From: Rhodococcus qingshengii
GTDB lineage: Bacteria; Actinomycetota; Actinomycetes; Mycobacteriales; Mycobacteriaceae
Direction of reading: 5' to 3'
NCBI RefSeq assembly: GCF_021025955.1
Contig: NZ_JAJNCL010000009.1
Coordinates: 210,068 to 274,067 of the forward strand
Length of the DNA stretch: 64,000 nt
In this document: one piece after another, positions 18,343 through 27,110 of the stretch
Position numbering within the stretch: position 1 is the first letter of the stretch
How the letters are laid out: each line of letters starts with the position of its first letter
The notes under the pieces: generated by a model
Seen by the model: only the letters and a program-made list of their open reading frames with translations
What the model was told of the DNA's origin: nothing
Database searches by the model: none
Made by a program: the position numbers and the translations under genes

Positions 18343-19277
18343 TGAACGCAAGCACGACAACGACCGAGTCCCACGTCAGGCGTTTCGACGAAACTCAACT
18401 CGTCGCCTCAATGCGCTCGGTGGGCAGAAAGTACGGGGACGTCGACGCGCTCGCGGACGTCTCGTTCGAGATCAGCCGCAACAAGATCTACGGCCTGCTC
18501 GGCCGCAACGGCGCAGGCAAGACCACGATCATGCAGATACTGACCGGGCAGGACCTGCACACCAGCGGCGACGTCGAGATATTCGGGGCTGCCCCTTTCG
18601 AGAATGCCGACGTACTGGCGAACGTGTGCTTCGTCAAGGAAAGCCAGACGTACCCCGAAGACCTCAAGGTCAAGCACGTACTCGTCGCCGCCGGCCATCT
18701 ACTCCCGAATTGGGACCACGCGTTCGCCAAGACACTGCTCGACGATTTTCAACTTCCCCTCTGCCGCAAGGTGAAGAAGCTTTCGCGCGGCATGCGGTCA
18801 GCATTGGGCGTGATCATCGGGCTTGCTTCCCGTGCACCGCTCACGCTCTTCGACGAGCCGTATCTCGGCCTCGATGCCGTTGCACGCCAACTGTTCTACG
18901 ATCGTCTGCTTGCCGATTACGCCGAACATCCTCGCACTGTGGTGCTTTCGACTCACCTGATCGACGAGGTAGCCAATCTGCTCGAGCACGTGATTGTCGT
19001 CGACGGCGGCCGGATTGTCGTCGACGAGGACGCGGATGCACTGCGTAGCCGCGCCGTAGTGATGTCCGGTCCCATTGATGCGGTGGATGCCGTTGCCGCG
19101 TCCGGCAGGGTCCTGCGCCGGGAGACACTAGGCGCCCACAGCCGAATCATGTTGCAGGCCGATGTGACAGAGACCGAGCGAATCCGACTGCGGGAGGCGG
19201 GAGTCCAAGTGGAACCGGCATCTTTGCAGGAACTTGTCATCGCGACTTCGACGCAGCGCAAGGAGATCACCGCATGA
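18342..19277 (+). CDS. ABC transporter ATP-binding protein
   Basis: A 311-residue ATPase. Walker A is GRNGAGKT (residues 54-61), the signature motif is LSRGMRSALG, and Walker B reads LTLFDEPYLGLD, followed by a switch histidine in VLSTHLIDEV. The C-terminal 80 residues form an extra domain as in drug- or lantibiotic-type exporters. It is coupled to the GntR regulator upstream and overlaps the permease gene downstream by 4 bases (ATGA). The substrate is unknown; YtrA-type operons often respond to cell-envelope stress. Confidence 0.92.
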   Translation: MNASTTTTESHVRRFDETQLVASMRSVGRKYGDVDALADVSFEISRNKIYGLLGRNGAGKTTIMQILTGQDLHTSGDVEIFGAAPFENADVLANVCFVKESQTYPEDLKVKHVLVAAGHLLPNWDHAFAKTLLDDFQLPLCRKVKKLSRGMRSALGVIIGLASRAPLTLFDEPYLGLDAVARQLFYDRLLADYAEHPRTVVLSTHLIDEVANLLEHVIVVDGGRIVVDEDADALRSRAVVMSGPIDAVDAVAASGRVLRRETLGAHSRIMLQADVTETERIRLREAGVQVEPASLQELVIATSTQRKEITA

Positions 19278-20014
19278 GCATCACAACGACAGAGCCACGG
19301 ACGGTCCCGAAGGCGCCCACTCGGTCCAGGATCGGTTCCGTCCTACAACTGCACACAGTCGCGTGGCCGTTGCTGATCGCCTGGCCGGTGGGCATCCTGT
19401 TGATCTCGTTCCTGATCAGCTTCACTATCTACGCGATCGTCGGGAACGATGAGGGTGAAGGATTCACCGGCAGTGTGTTCTCGGTTTACGGTTTCGTGCT
19501 GGCGTTCTACCTCCAGTCGATGACGCAGACGTTCCCATTCGCGCTCGGACTGAGCGTGACTCGACGCGAGTTCTTTACTGCCACAGCGGTAATGGCGCTG
19601 GCACAGTCCGCAGTCTTCGCAATTGCGCTGCAACTGCTGTCCGTGGTGGAGTCCGCCACCAACGGCTGGGGTGTGCACATGCGCATGTTCGGCATCGCAC
19701 GCTATTTCACCGACAACACCGCCGTACAGTTGCTCGCGCTGTTCGCGACGCTGCTGCTGACCAGTTCGATCGCAATGCTGACAGGTGCGATCTACCAGCG
19801 GTGGAGGACCACCGGCCTACTCGCCTCCCTCACCGGACTTTTCGGCTTGCTCGGCCTGTCAGCGATCCTGATCACGTGGGCTGGATGGTGGCCGGCGATC
19901 GGTTCGTGGTTCGCCGACACCACCCGAGTTGTACCGATGGCACTACTCCCCCTGGCTCTTGCCATCGCCTGCATCGCCGGAGCCTGGACAACATTGCGTC
20001 GCGCAACGCCGTGA
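19274..20014 (+). CDS. ABC transporter membrane subunit
   Basis: A 246-residue membrane protein with six predicted helices, for example WPLLIAWPVGILLISFLISF, LLALFATLLLTSSIAMLTG and VPMALLPLALAIACIAGAW. It overlaps the ATPase gene by 4 bases and is the last gene of the operon, followed by a strong hairpin. It would form the channel together with the ATPase, probably as a homodimer because no second permease is present. Confidence 0.87.
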   Translation: MSITTTEPRTVPKAPTRSRIGSVLQLHTVAWPLLIAWPVGILLISFLISFTIYAIVGNDEGEGFTGSVFSVYGFVLAFYLQSMTQTFPFALGLSVTRREFFTATAVMALAQSAVFAIALQLLSVVESATNGWGVHMRMFGIARYFTDNTAVQLLALFATLLLTSSIAMLTGAIYQRWRTTGLLASLTGLFGLLGLSAILITWAGWWPAIGSWFADTTRVVPMALLPLALAIACIAGAWTTLRRATP

Positions 20015-20085
20015 CCGCGCAATCATGTGCGACGCCACATGTCGCGCCGTCTCGGAGTGCTCCTCGGATCAAAACCGTCTAGACA

Positions 20086-20122
20086 GCTCGTCCCCCTCCC
20101 TGAGCCAGGAAGGGGGACGAGC
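20086..20122. terminator. Hairpin terminator between convergent genes
   Basis: Perfect 12-base arms at 20086-20097 and 20111-20122 (GCTCGTCCCCCT and its complement) with a 13-base loop. It lies between the ABC operon (plus, stop 20014) and the FBP-domain gene (minus, stop 20163). There is no T run, as is common in high-GC actinomycetes. Confidence 0.75.
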
Positions 20123-20162
20123 GTCGCAACAGGGTGCTATCCAGTCCCCGATTTGGTCCGCT

Positions 20163-20654
20163 CTACTGCCGAGCCACCCGCTCTACAAAACTCGAAGCCC
20201 GCAGCACCAGTTCATCTTTCCGATCCTGGCGCGCAGCGGCGGCATCGTAGCCGGCATAAGGGAGCGGGGGGTCGTTACGAACGTTGTCCGAGCACTGGAA
20301 GTCTCGGCGGATCAGTGTTCCGACCGTGCTGCCACGTCGACCAGCGGGCCCGGCCAACTTGGCGCCGTAGAAGACGACCTCGTTGGGAAGTCGCGTGTCT
20401 CGGCACCAAGAACACTGGGCGCGCGACCGCGGAGTGGCCTCCGCTTGAACGAGCAAGACTCCGATGGTCTCCCCGTCGAGTGTCGGGACGATCGTGTAGG
20501 CGCGTCGGCCCATTTTGGGATCTCGCCAGCCCAGATAGTCGAGAGCGTCGAAGTCGATGGTGCCGAAGCCGTCTGGCAAGGTGAGGTCGGACTTCTCCTT
20601 GCGACTCGCGTTGACGAGGCTGGAACGGATAGATGTATCGGTCAGAATGATCAT
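20163..20654 (-). CDS. FBP domain protein (EF-G-binding-like treble-clef zinc finger)
   Basis: A 163-residue protein. The centre carries VGILLVQ-like strand GVLLVQAEATPRSRAQCSWCRD with a CxxC pair, and a second cysteine in RRDFQCSDNVRND, consistent with a treble-clef zinc finger. Proteins of this type are annotated as FBP domain proteins and resemble the C-terminal part of FusB-type elongation factor G-binding proteins, which rescue EF-G from fusidic acid. Whether this one binds EF-G is unknown. It stands alone between a terminator and a short intergenic gap. Confidence 0.75.
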   Translation of the reverse strand: MIILTDTSIRSSLVNASRKEKSDLTLPDGFGTIDFDALDYLGWRDPKMGRRAYTIVPTLDGETIGVLLVQAEATPRSRAQCSWCRDTRLPNEVVFYGAKLAGPAGRRGSTVGTLIRRDFQCSDNVRNDPPLPYAGYDAAAARQDRKDELVLRASSFVERVARQ

Positions 20655-20835
20655 GGGTATATACCAATCGTGGCTCGGTGAAGGTGGGCACAGCTCATGG
20701 CCCGATCAGCACCAAGTGCTGTCGGGTCCGAAGTGCGCTATCTGTCGCCGGCGAAGACGACGCCGACAACCCCCTCACACCCATGGGGCTTCACCGTGTA
20801 CGTAACCACACCGCGATGGTAGCTACAGGCAAGCG

Positions 20836-21462
20836 TCACGGGCCACTCGATTTATCAGTCACGCACACCGCAGCGAACTCGTACCAAGGTCCGCCGAGGT
20901 GAGTTGCGGAGAAATCATCGAACCCCGAAGGCGCGCCCGCGGGCGAGTACGCCCACCCACTGGAGGTAATGAACATGCTGTCGTTGTCGATGAAGTAGAC
21001 CTCACCGGGACGTACGACATGGGCACTACTGATATCGAACTGGCCGATCTCGAGCTCTTCGACAGTCGATCCAGGCTGCTCCAGCAGAGCAATCGCGATG
21101 GTCTCGAACTCGCCGCTCTTGTCGAGGAAAGTTGCTGGTGGCATCAACAACACCGCAGCGATAACGGCAACCGGAGAGGGCAGGATCCACCACGCCCACC
21201 GTCGGTCCTGGCCGAGGACGTAGAGCGTACGTACCGCCCACACCAGACCAACAACGATCAAGGTGAGCAGAGCCGCAGCGTTGACGAGGAGAGGATCGAA
21301 CCACCTGAAGTCACCGAATGGCGAAGGCCACCATCCGTAATGCCGTCAGACCAACGCAATAAGCGGAAAAACGGTGAATGCCAAAAGAATCGGCCCCGGT
21401 GGCTTGGACGACGCCGGCGGGTCAGCTACCAACCATTCACCCAGCGACTTCGGCCTTCTCAT
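20836..21462 (-). pseudogene. Three-helix membrane protein interrupted by an in-frame TGA
   Basis: From ATG 21462 the frame reads MRRPKSLGEWLVADPP and a first helix (ILLAFTVFPLIALV), meets a TGA at 21346-21348, and continues in the same frame without any start codon as RHYGWWPSPFGDFRWFDPLL, a second helix (LLVNAAALLTLIVVGLVWAV), a third (WAWWILPSPVAVIAAVLL), and a soluble domain to the stop at 20836. The sequence on both sides is clearly coding and no frame change is needed, so this is a nonsense mutation (for example CGA to TGA) or, less likely, stop-codon readthrough. The intact product would have about 208 residues. Function unknown. Confidence 0.75.
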
Positions 21463-21643
21463 CACCCCACCGTATCTGCAGGTCATGGCAAACTCAGCTA
21501 CATGGCGAACACCTTTGCAGTACAAGCACTCTCGTTCCACTCACAACATCCACCGCAGCGATCGGCACTCTGCGCCGCAACCGGCACAAATAGATAATCT
21601 GCACAATCCGTACAAACAACGCGAATCGTGCGACAATCGGACG

Positions 21644-23308
21644 GTGAACGAGACCGCGAGTGGAGTTTCGCACCCGTACCGATCGCGACTGTCGACCGTC
21701 GGCATCCTCTTCGCCGCCGGCCTGCTGTGGTCCACTCCCCTCTCCGCAGCCACGCCCACCGAAACCGGGCCGGCCAGTTGCGTACCATTCGGAACCGCCC
21801 AACTGCCACCAGGTGCGCCCTCCGGTGGAGGTCGAGTCGGGTTGGCAAACCTACCGACATTCACCAGTTCAACCGCCCCCGGCTCGGTCGAGATCCGCAC
21901 GCCAACTACCCAATTCAATCGTTTCTGGGACTTCGCGCTCGTCGACCACGACTTACTCGCTCGGCCGCGAGAGCCAGGCACATCAACGGCTGAACCGTGG
22001 CGTTTCGTGCCGATGCCCGACTGCCTGCGTGGACGACTGGTCGGGATATCACTGGACGACGACGAACTCGTCGCGGTCGACGACAACGGCTGGATCTACA
22101 CGATGGACAACGCCTCCCAGGACCCGCTCGTATGGAACTGGACCTCAGCGTGGGGTGCGCCCCTGTGGAGCGGCACAGGTCGACAACTTCCAGGAGACCG
22201 GCCGAACGGGTGGGCACTGAGCGTCTCGTCGCCTTGGGACAATCAAACTTTCACCGACATCGCAGGACGGATTCACTTCGTCGGACTCGCCAAGATGACG
22301 ATGATCCCCACGCTGACCGCGGACGGCAGCCGAATAACCTACGCAGACCCGTGGCTGCCCAACGACGACAGCTACGAGATCGGCGGCCCGCTCGGCGGGC
22401 GGTTCCAGGCGGACTCGCTGTCGGCGGCCGGATCAACCACTTTCGTGATGAACAAGTACGGCGACATGTACACCCGCACATTTGATTTCGATTCTTCGGG
22501 ATCGGACTCGATCTTCTTCCGCTACAGCTGGGAAGATCAGTCGGACAAGCCGTCGGCACCCAACCTCGTGGCCGAAACGCTGGACCGCAGCACCGCCGCG
22601 ATCCAACTTCCGGCGCCCGACTGGGTGCACCAGCCCAAGATTCCCGGTGAAGTCACATCCGCGATCAGTGTGTACTCACTCGGTCCCGGCCCGAACCGGC
22701 GTGAGTTGCGTGTCGAGGGCCGCCGCGGCGCCGAATCCGGTTTCTGGCACAAGGATCTCGTCGGGGATGCTTGGGAGTTCACGCCGACCGGCGCGTCCCT
22801 CCTCGGCACACTGATCGAAAACGCGCCGACAGACCGGTCGACGGATACCCTGTCCCCCGCTGCCCCCTGGCACTTGTCCACGACCTTGCCCGCCCGCGAC
22901 GGTGCCATCGACGGTCAGGCTCTGATCGACATCGGGTTTCCGTACTCTGTGGTGGATCCGCGCGTGCTCGACGCGATCGGCCAGCACGCACAACCGTCCG
23001 GATACCGACTGGACGTGGACCATTTCGACCCGGTCGCCACCACCCGGACCGCGACCGTGACTGCACCGGATGGCACGGTTCTTCCGGTCGTCCTGCACAC
23101 CGCCGACGGACTACGGATGACTCCCCGCGCATCCGGCCTCGATGCCGATCCGCGCCACCTCGTCGGGGCAATCGAGATCCCGTCGGACGCGTACGCGGAT
23201 CGGGCATCGAACCCCGCTCTGGACGCGTTCGTGCAGGACTGGATGCGCGGAAACCACATTGCCGCGATCACGCTCAGCGCCACCGACCACGACTTGGTGA
23301 TCCGCTAG
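21644..23308 (+). CDS. Large secreted protein of unknown function
   Basis: A 554-residue exported protein. A GTG start at 21644 gives a signal peptide (RLSTVGILFAAGLLWSTPLSA, cleavage near SAA/TPTE). The mature part is rich in Trp, Asp and Gly with beta-strand-like segments such as DDNGWIYTMDNASQDP and GDMYTRTFDFDSSGS, suggestive of a beta-propeller or beta-sandwich fold, which I infer only from composition. The frame is open back to 21374 but that part does not look like protein. No family recognised; it is separated from the acyltransferase downstream by 46 bases and could be co-transcribed. Confidence 0.8.
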   Translation: MNETASGVSHPYRSRLSTVGILFAAGLLWSTPLSAATPTETGPASCVPFGTAQLPPGAPSGGGRVGLANLPTFTSSTAPGSVEIRTPTTQFNRFWDFALVDHDLLARPREPGTSTAEPWRFVPMPDCLRGRLVGISLDDDELVAVDDNGWIYTMDNASQDPLVWNWTSAWGAPLWSGTGRQLPGDRPNGWALSVSSPWDNQTFTDIAGRIHFVGLAKMTMIPTLTADGSRITYADPWLPNDDSYEIGGPLGGRFQADSLSAAGSTTFVMNKYGDMYTRTFDFDSSGSDSIFFRYSWEDQSDKPSAPNLVAETLDRSTAAIQLPAPDWVHQPKIPGEVTSAISVYSLGPGPNRRELRVEGRRGAESGFWHKDLVGDAWEFTPTGASLLGTLIENAPTDRSTDTLSPAAPWHLSTTLPARDGAIDGQALIDIGFPYSVVDPRVLDAIGQHAQPSGYRLDVDHFDPVATTRTATVTAPDGTVLPVVLHTADGLRMTPRASGLDADPRHLVGAIEIPSDAYADRASNPALDAFVQDWMRGNHIAAITLSATDHDLVIR

Positions 23309-23354
23309 CCGAAACCAGCGCCGTCCACCGTGTCACCTCGATTAGGCTCAGCAG

Positions 23355-24608
23355 ATGGTCGACACCACACCCGACGTGCCGATATCACCCGTCGACGCTG
23401 CGAGCTTCCAGCTCGGTGTGGATGTCCAGCCGTACCTGGTCACTATTGCCGGACTGCTCTCTCCGGGTGGCTTCGTCGATCGAGACGGTCGACCTGATCT
23501 AGTGCGACTTCACCGCACACTCGCCGCTCACATCGCGCAGGAGCCACTACTGCGGCAACGACCGGTTATGCGGAACGGGTCATGGTGGTGGACGGAAAAC
23601 GACATCGACTTCGACCTCCATCTCTCGCTTGACGAACGCGGGCCTACAGAACCCGACTTCGAAGCCGTCTGTGGTCGACTCGTGATGCAACCCCTCGACA
23701 CCACCCGACCGTTGTGGCACATCGCCTTCGTTCCTGCAGCTCGACCGGGTCTGTGCGGCATCGTCATCCGAGTGCATCACGCGGTTCTCGACGGCGCCAG
23801 AGCCAGCGACCTTTTCGAGCGCTTGTTCGCCTCGCCTGATTCGAGAAGAATCGACCCGGGCGCTCCCGTGCCAAACATCCCTCCGAAGGCCGCCGGTTCC
23901 CTCGACCTCCTCCGATTTCGAATCGGTACTTTCCTGCACCGGCCAATCCGATCACGGGTGTTGCTGGGCGCCATTGGTCCCACGAGATCGATCTCGTCCG
24001 TCAACGTCGGCACCTCTCTGATCGAGCATGCCGCGCAGCAAGCGGGAGGCACTTTGAACGATGCCTATCTCGTTGCGGTGGGCGGCGGACTGCGATTCAT
24101 CCTCCAAGAATGCGGCGAGCCCATCCCCAAGTCGATTGCGGTATCGGTACCCGTCGCAGTCACAGCGATCGGTAGCGCACGCAATGCCGTCGGGTTCATG
24201 ATCATCGACCTCCCACTTCGCGAAACCGACCCACAACGCACAGTCGCGATCGTCGCGAAGCAAACTGCTGCGGCCAAACCTTCCGCACGCGCTGCGGGAA
24301 CGACCTTTCGGTCACCGCGTATCGCCGGCATTTTCGACAAGCTCGCAAAGCGGCAGCACATGATCGGTGCAGTCGTGTCCAACGTCCATGGACCGAGCGG
24401 CCCGCTCACGCTCGACGGGGCAGCGCTCGTCGAACTCTGGCCTCTGGGCCCGTTGGCGGGCAATGTCCGCGTCGGCTTCACCGCACCGTCCTACAACGAC
24501 ACATTCTGGATCGGAATTCAGGCCGATGCCGAGCATCTCCCACCTGCAAGCAAGATCGCCCGAGCCGTCGAACGGACTCTCGACGAAATAGCCAGCACTG
24601 CACACTGA
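23355..24608 (+). CDS. Wax ester synthase/diacylglycerol acyltransferase family protein
   Basis: A 417-residue acyltransferase. The catalytic HHxxxDG motif is HHAVLDG at residues 141-147, followed downstream by the family segments NDAYLVAVGGGLRFIL and SNVHGPSGPL. WS/DGAT enzymes use acyl-CoA to make triacylglycerol or wax esters at the membrane and lipid-droplet surface. Rhodococci carry many paralogues. It is slightly shorter than typical members (about 450-470). Confidence 0.88.
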   Translation: MVDTTPDVPISPVDAASFQLGVDVQPYLVTIAGLLSPGGFVDRDGRPDLVRLHRTLAAHIAQEPLLRQRPVMRNGSWWWTENDIDFDLHLSLDERGPTEPDFEAVCGRLVMQPLDTTRPLWHIAFVPAARPGLCGIVIRVHHAVLDGARASDLFERLFASPDSRRIDPGAPVPNIPPKAAGSLDLLRFRIGTFLHRPIRSRVLLGAIGPTRSISSVNVGTSLIEHAAQQAGGTLNDAYLVAVGGGLRFILQECGEPIPKSIAVSVPVAVTAIGSARNAVGFMIIDLPLRETDPQRTVAIVAKQTAAAKPSARAAGTTFRSPRIAGIFDKLAKRQHMIGAVVSNVHGPSGPLTLDGAALVELWPLGPLAGNVRVGFTAPSYNDTFWIGIQADAEHLPPASKIARAVERTLDEIASTAH

Positions 24609-24659
24609 CTGGATCTACTGCCACTATCCGATGCACCTCGCCGCTTGGGTAACGGATAC

Positions 24660-24677
24660 TGTCGAGACGTCTCGACA
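24660..24677. promoter_or_regulatory. 18-bp perfect palindrome upstream of the MBL-fold gene
   Basis: TGTCGAGACGTCTCGACA is a perfect palindrome ending 69 bases before the ATG at 24746. It directly follows a promoter-like stretch (TTGGGTAACGGATACT). The length and symmetry fit an operator for a TetR-like or similar dimeric repressor, but no intact regulator gene is adjacent. Confidence 0.6.
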
Positions 24678-24745
24678 ACATCTCCACTGATTCGAGCCTG
24701 CAAGCCGGTGTCGTCACGACACGATCGTCACGAGGAAGGCGAAAG

Positions 24746-25630
24746 ATGTTCACACCTGCAGAATTCGGCAAGGTCTCGGTACTGGTTCCTGAGAACGGTG
24801 GTGCCGTCCCCTACGGAAACACCGTGGTAGTGCACGGATCTGAAAGCACGCTCGTCATCGACCCCTCGCTATCCCTCGACCGAGATCCCGTAGGTGCAGA
24901 TCTCGTATTCGTCAGCCACGGGCACGAGGACCACATCGCCGGACTACGCCATTTCGACACCCCGGCCTATGCACACCACCTCGACGCACCCGCAGTCGCA
25001 TCCCTCGACACGATGCTCACCAATTACGGCCTTCCTCCGAACGAACGAGTCGAGGTCCAGCAGTCGATTGCCACGCAATACGGCATACCCCCGACCCACG
25101 AGAACGTGTCGGGGATCGCGGGCGGCCACGTCTTCGACCTCGGCGACCGCACTGCGACAGTCATTCATTTGCCAGGGCACACCCGCGGACACTGCGGGGT
25201 CCTCGTCGAACCCGACGGCTTCTTCTACGTCGCCGACATCGACCTCACCTCCTTCGGCCCGATGTACGGCGACCTGGGTAGCAGCGTCAACGACTTCCTC
25301 GACTCCATCGACCACGTCGCAACGATCGACGCACGCTGGTACGGAACCTTCCACCAGAAAGGCGTGGTCGAGGGCAGCGACGAGTTCCGTCGCCGGTTGT
25401 CCGCCTACCGAGACAAACTACTGAGCCGCGAAGACCGTCTCCTCCAATTCCTCGGCGAACCAAAACTCTTGGAAGACATAGTCGCTCATCGACTCGTCTA
25501 CCGCCCCCACGTATCGGCCCCGTACGTCGACGCCGTCGAACGACGGACAGCTCAGCTACATCTCGAACGACTCATCGCATCCGGTGCCGTCACAGTAGAC
25601 GAAAACAAGGTGTTTCGCCGGACCCTCTGA
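24746..25630 (+). CDS. Metallo-beta-lactamase fold hydrolase
   Basis: A 294-residue MBL-fold protein. The metal motif HxHxDH is HGHEDH at residues 58-63, a further zinc histidine is in HLPGHTRGHCGVLV, and the bridging aspartate is in YVADIDLTSFG. The C-terminal 90 residues contain an added helical domain. Substrate unknown; glyoxalase II-like or lactonase-like activities are possible. A GAGGAAGG ribosome site precedes the ATG, and an 18-bp palindrome lies in the promoter region. Confidence 0.88.
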   Translation: MFTPAEFGKVSVLVPENGGAVPYGNTVVVHGSESTLVIDPSLSLDRDPVGADLVFVSHGHEDHIAGLRHFDTPAYAHHLDAPAVASLDTMLTNYGLPPNERVEVQQSIATQYGIPPTHENVSGIAGGHVFDLGDRTATVIHLPGHTRGHCGVLVEPDGFFYVADIDLTSFGPMYGDLGSSVNDFLDSIDHVATIDARWYGTFHQKGVVEGSDEFRRRLSAYRDKLLSREDRLLQFLGEPKLLEDIVAHRLVYRPHVSAPYVDAVERRTAQLHLERLIASGAVTVDENKVFRRTL

Positions 25631-25698
25631 CATCCCTGGCGAACTGATCGCGCCCTTTTCGGATACTTCCGAAAATCGGACCGAAGTTCACCGAAAAA

Positions 25699-25731
25699 AA
25701 TCTGGCACTCAAGGTTGCAGAGTGCCAGATT
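25699..25731. promoter_or_regulatory. CIRCE-like inverted repeat upstream of hsp20
   Basis: AATCTGGCACTC and GAGTGCCAGATT are perfect 12-base arms separated by 9 bases. The core GCACTC-N9-GAGTGC is exactly the CIRCE (HrcA operator) layout. It lies about 90 bases before the GTG of the Hsp20 gene. Read on the minus strand the same hairpin is followed by seven Ts and would also look like an intrinsic terminator, but no minus-strand gene ends here. Confidence 0.75.
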
Positions 25732-25818
25732 CGTTGGTTATCATGTTCTCGCACAGTGAGTTCGGTCGCCGTCGAGGTGACGGTGACCTTTCTTCGACGA
25801 TACGGGAGGTGTGTTGCT

Positions 25819-26280
25819 GTGCTTCGTTTCGATCCTTTCACCGACATCGACGCGATCACCAAATCCTTGCTTGCTACCGGAACCGGTAGTAACCGAAGTC
25901 CACGCTTCATGCCAATGGACCTCTACAAGATCGATGACCACTACGTTCTGCACGCCGATCTTCCCGGCGTCGACCCAGGATCGGTGGACGTACAGGTAGA
26001 CGGCTCGACCCTGACCTTGACCGCGCACCGCAGTGCCCTCTCCGAAGAGGGAGTGACATGGTTGGCCGGCGAACGTTTCACGGGTACGTACAGAAGGCAG
26101 CTGTCCATCAGTGAGGACATCGATTCCGAGCGAATCGTCGCCTCGTACGACAACGGCGTATTGACCGTGACCTTGCCGATCGCCGAGAAGGCAAAACCGA
26201 GGCGGATCGAAATCTCGTCGGGGCCGCCGTCCCGCACTGCGAACTCCGAGTCAGAAGCTCAGGGTCAGATCGAGGCCTGA
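25819..26280 (+). CDS. Hsp20/alpha-crystallin family small heat-shock protein
   Basis: A 153-residue small heat-shock protein. The alpha-crystallin domain runs from about MDLYKIDDHYVLHADLPGVD to NGVLTVTLPIAEKAKPRRIEI, including the ADLPG and GVLTVTLP hallmarks. GTG 25819 is chosen because a GGGAGGT lies 8 bases upstream and it gives the family N-terminus LRFDPF; earlier starts in the frame do not. It would hold unfolding proteins under stress, and a CIRCE-like operator upstream suggests control by HrcA. Confidence 0.92.
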   Translation: MLRFDPFTDIDAITKSLLATGTGSNRSPRFMPMDLYKIDDHYVLHADLPGVDPGSVDVQVDGSTLTLTAHRSALSEEGVTWLAGERFTGTYRRQLSISEDIDSERIVASYDNGVLTVTLPIAEKAKPRRIEISSGPPSRTANSESEAQGQIEA

Positions 26281-26386
26281 CCTGTTCGGCCTGTAGCGCT
26301 ACCCATACATCGGGATCGCACCGCAATTCTGCGGCGCATTGTGCGAAATCGCCTGCACAAGAACCGCTCATCCCAGGAGGTCCACT

Positions 26387-26530
26387 ATGTCCGCGACAAC
26401 CATGGCCCCCGCCACCACCCTGGCCGAACCGGTCGTCTGGAACGAAGACCCGCAGCGGCAAAAGTGGTGGAAACGCATACTCGCAACCAGCCCGCCGGAG
26501 AATCCCCACAATGAAGAATTTCAACCCTGA
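26387..26530 (+). CDS. Small unknown protein of 47 residues
   Basis: A short product (MSATTMAPATTLAEPVVWNE to ENPHNEEFQP) with an ideal ribosome site (AGGAGG, 6 bases before ATG) and a strong terminator after it, so it is probably translated. It follows the hsp20 gene by about 100 bases. It contains a Trp-Trp-Lys-Arg stretch but no known domain. Confidence 0.55.
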   Translation: MSATTMAPATTLAEPVVWNEDPQRQKWWKRILATSPPENPHNEEFQP

Positions 26531-26576
26531 CAGGCCCAGACCGATCTCGACGCGTGCGGGCACCCGCAACTGATAC

Positions 26577-26616
26577 GGCGCCTTCCGTCCGTTCATCCTG
26601 GCGGACGGAAGGCGCC
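26577..26616. terminator. Strong hairpin terminator
   Basis: Perfect 15-base arms at 26577-26591 and 26602-26616 (GGCGCCTTCCGTCCG and complement) with a 10-base loop. It ends the hsp20/small-protein transcript. Confidence 0.82.
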
Positions 26617-26889
26617 GTTCAGGCGTCTTTGCACACACGCAGCTTGCAGGTCGTTCACCGTGCAATCTGCGCATACCAGCCGGCACTCGAGAGAAGAACC
26701 GCCCGAAATGGGCGAAGCAGGACGAAACACTCACACACCCAGGACGAAGCTCGCCGCCGCCCTCCAACCGTGACATGTACGGTTAATATGTAAACGTCAG
26801 TGACCTCACTGGCGTTCACCGGCCTCGTCGGTCCCCTGAATTGTGTGGCCGTCGAGGTCGTCTCATGTCGCCACCCAACGTGGCAGTGG

Positions 26890-27110
26890 TCAGGCTTCTG
26901 CACTCGACGGCGGCGAAGCCGTCGCCAGACCCTCCAGAAGGATTGCCAGGCCGCGCTCGAGTTCGTCCTGCCCGTCGTAGTGAGCCATGATCGTAGCCAT
27001 CGACCGTAACCTCGGAAACTCGGCGAGCGGAAGCCGATGCAGACCGAACCGGAGGAGATCGTCTGTCTCCTCGGAATTTTCGGATACTGCCCTGGCTGAA
27101 CCTGGATTGT
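26890..27110 (-). pseudogene. C-terminal remnant of a TetR-like regulator
   Basis: A minus-strand frame ending at TGA 26890-26892 reads ENSEETDDLLRFGLHRLP, then AEFPRLRSMATIMAHYDG, then ELERGLAILLEGLATASP. The last part is typical of the C-terminal ligand domain of TetR/AcrR regulators. No DNA-binding half is present upstream; instead, a different frame with unrelated sequence continues. The upstream boundary is approximate. This is probably what remains of a deleted regulator gene. Confidence 0.55.
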
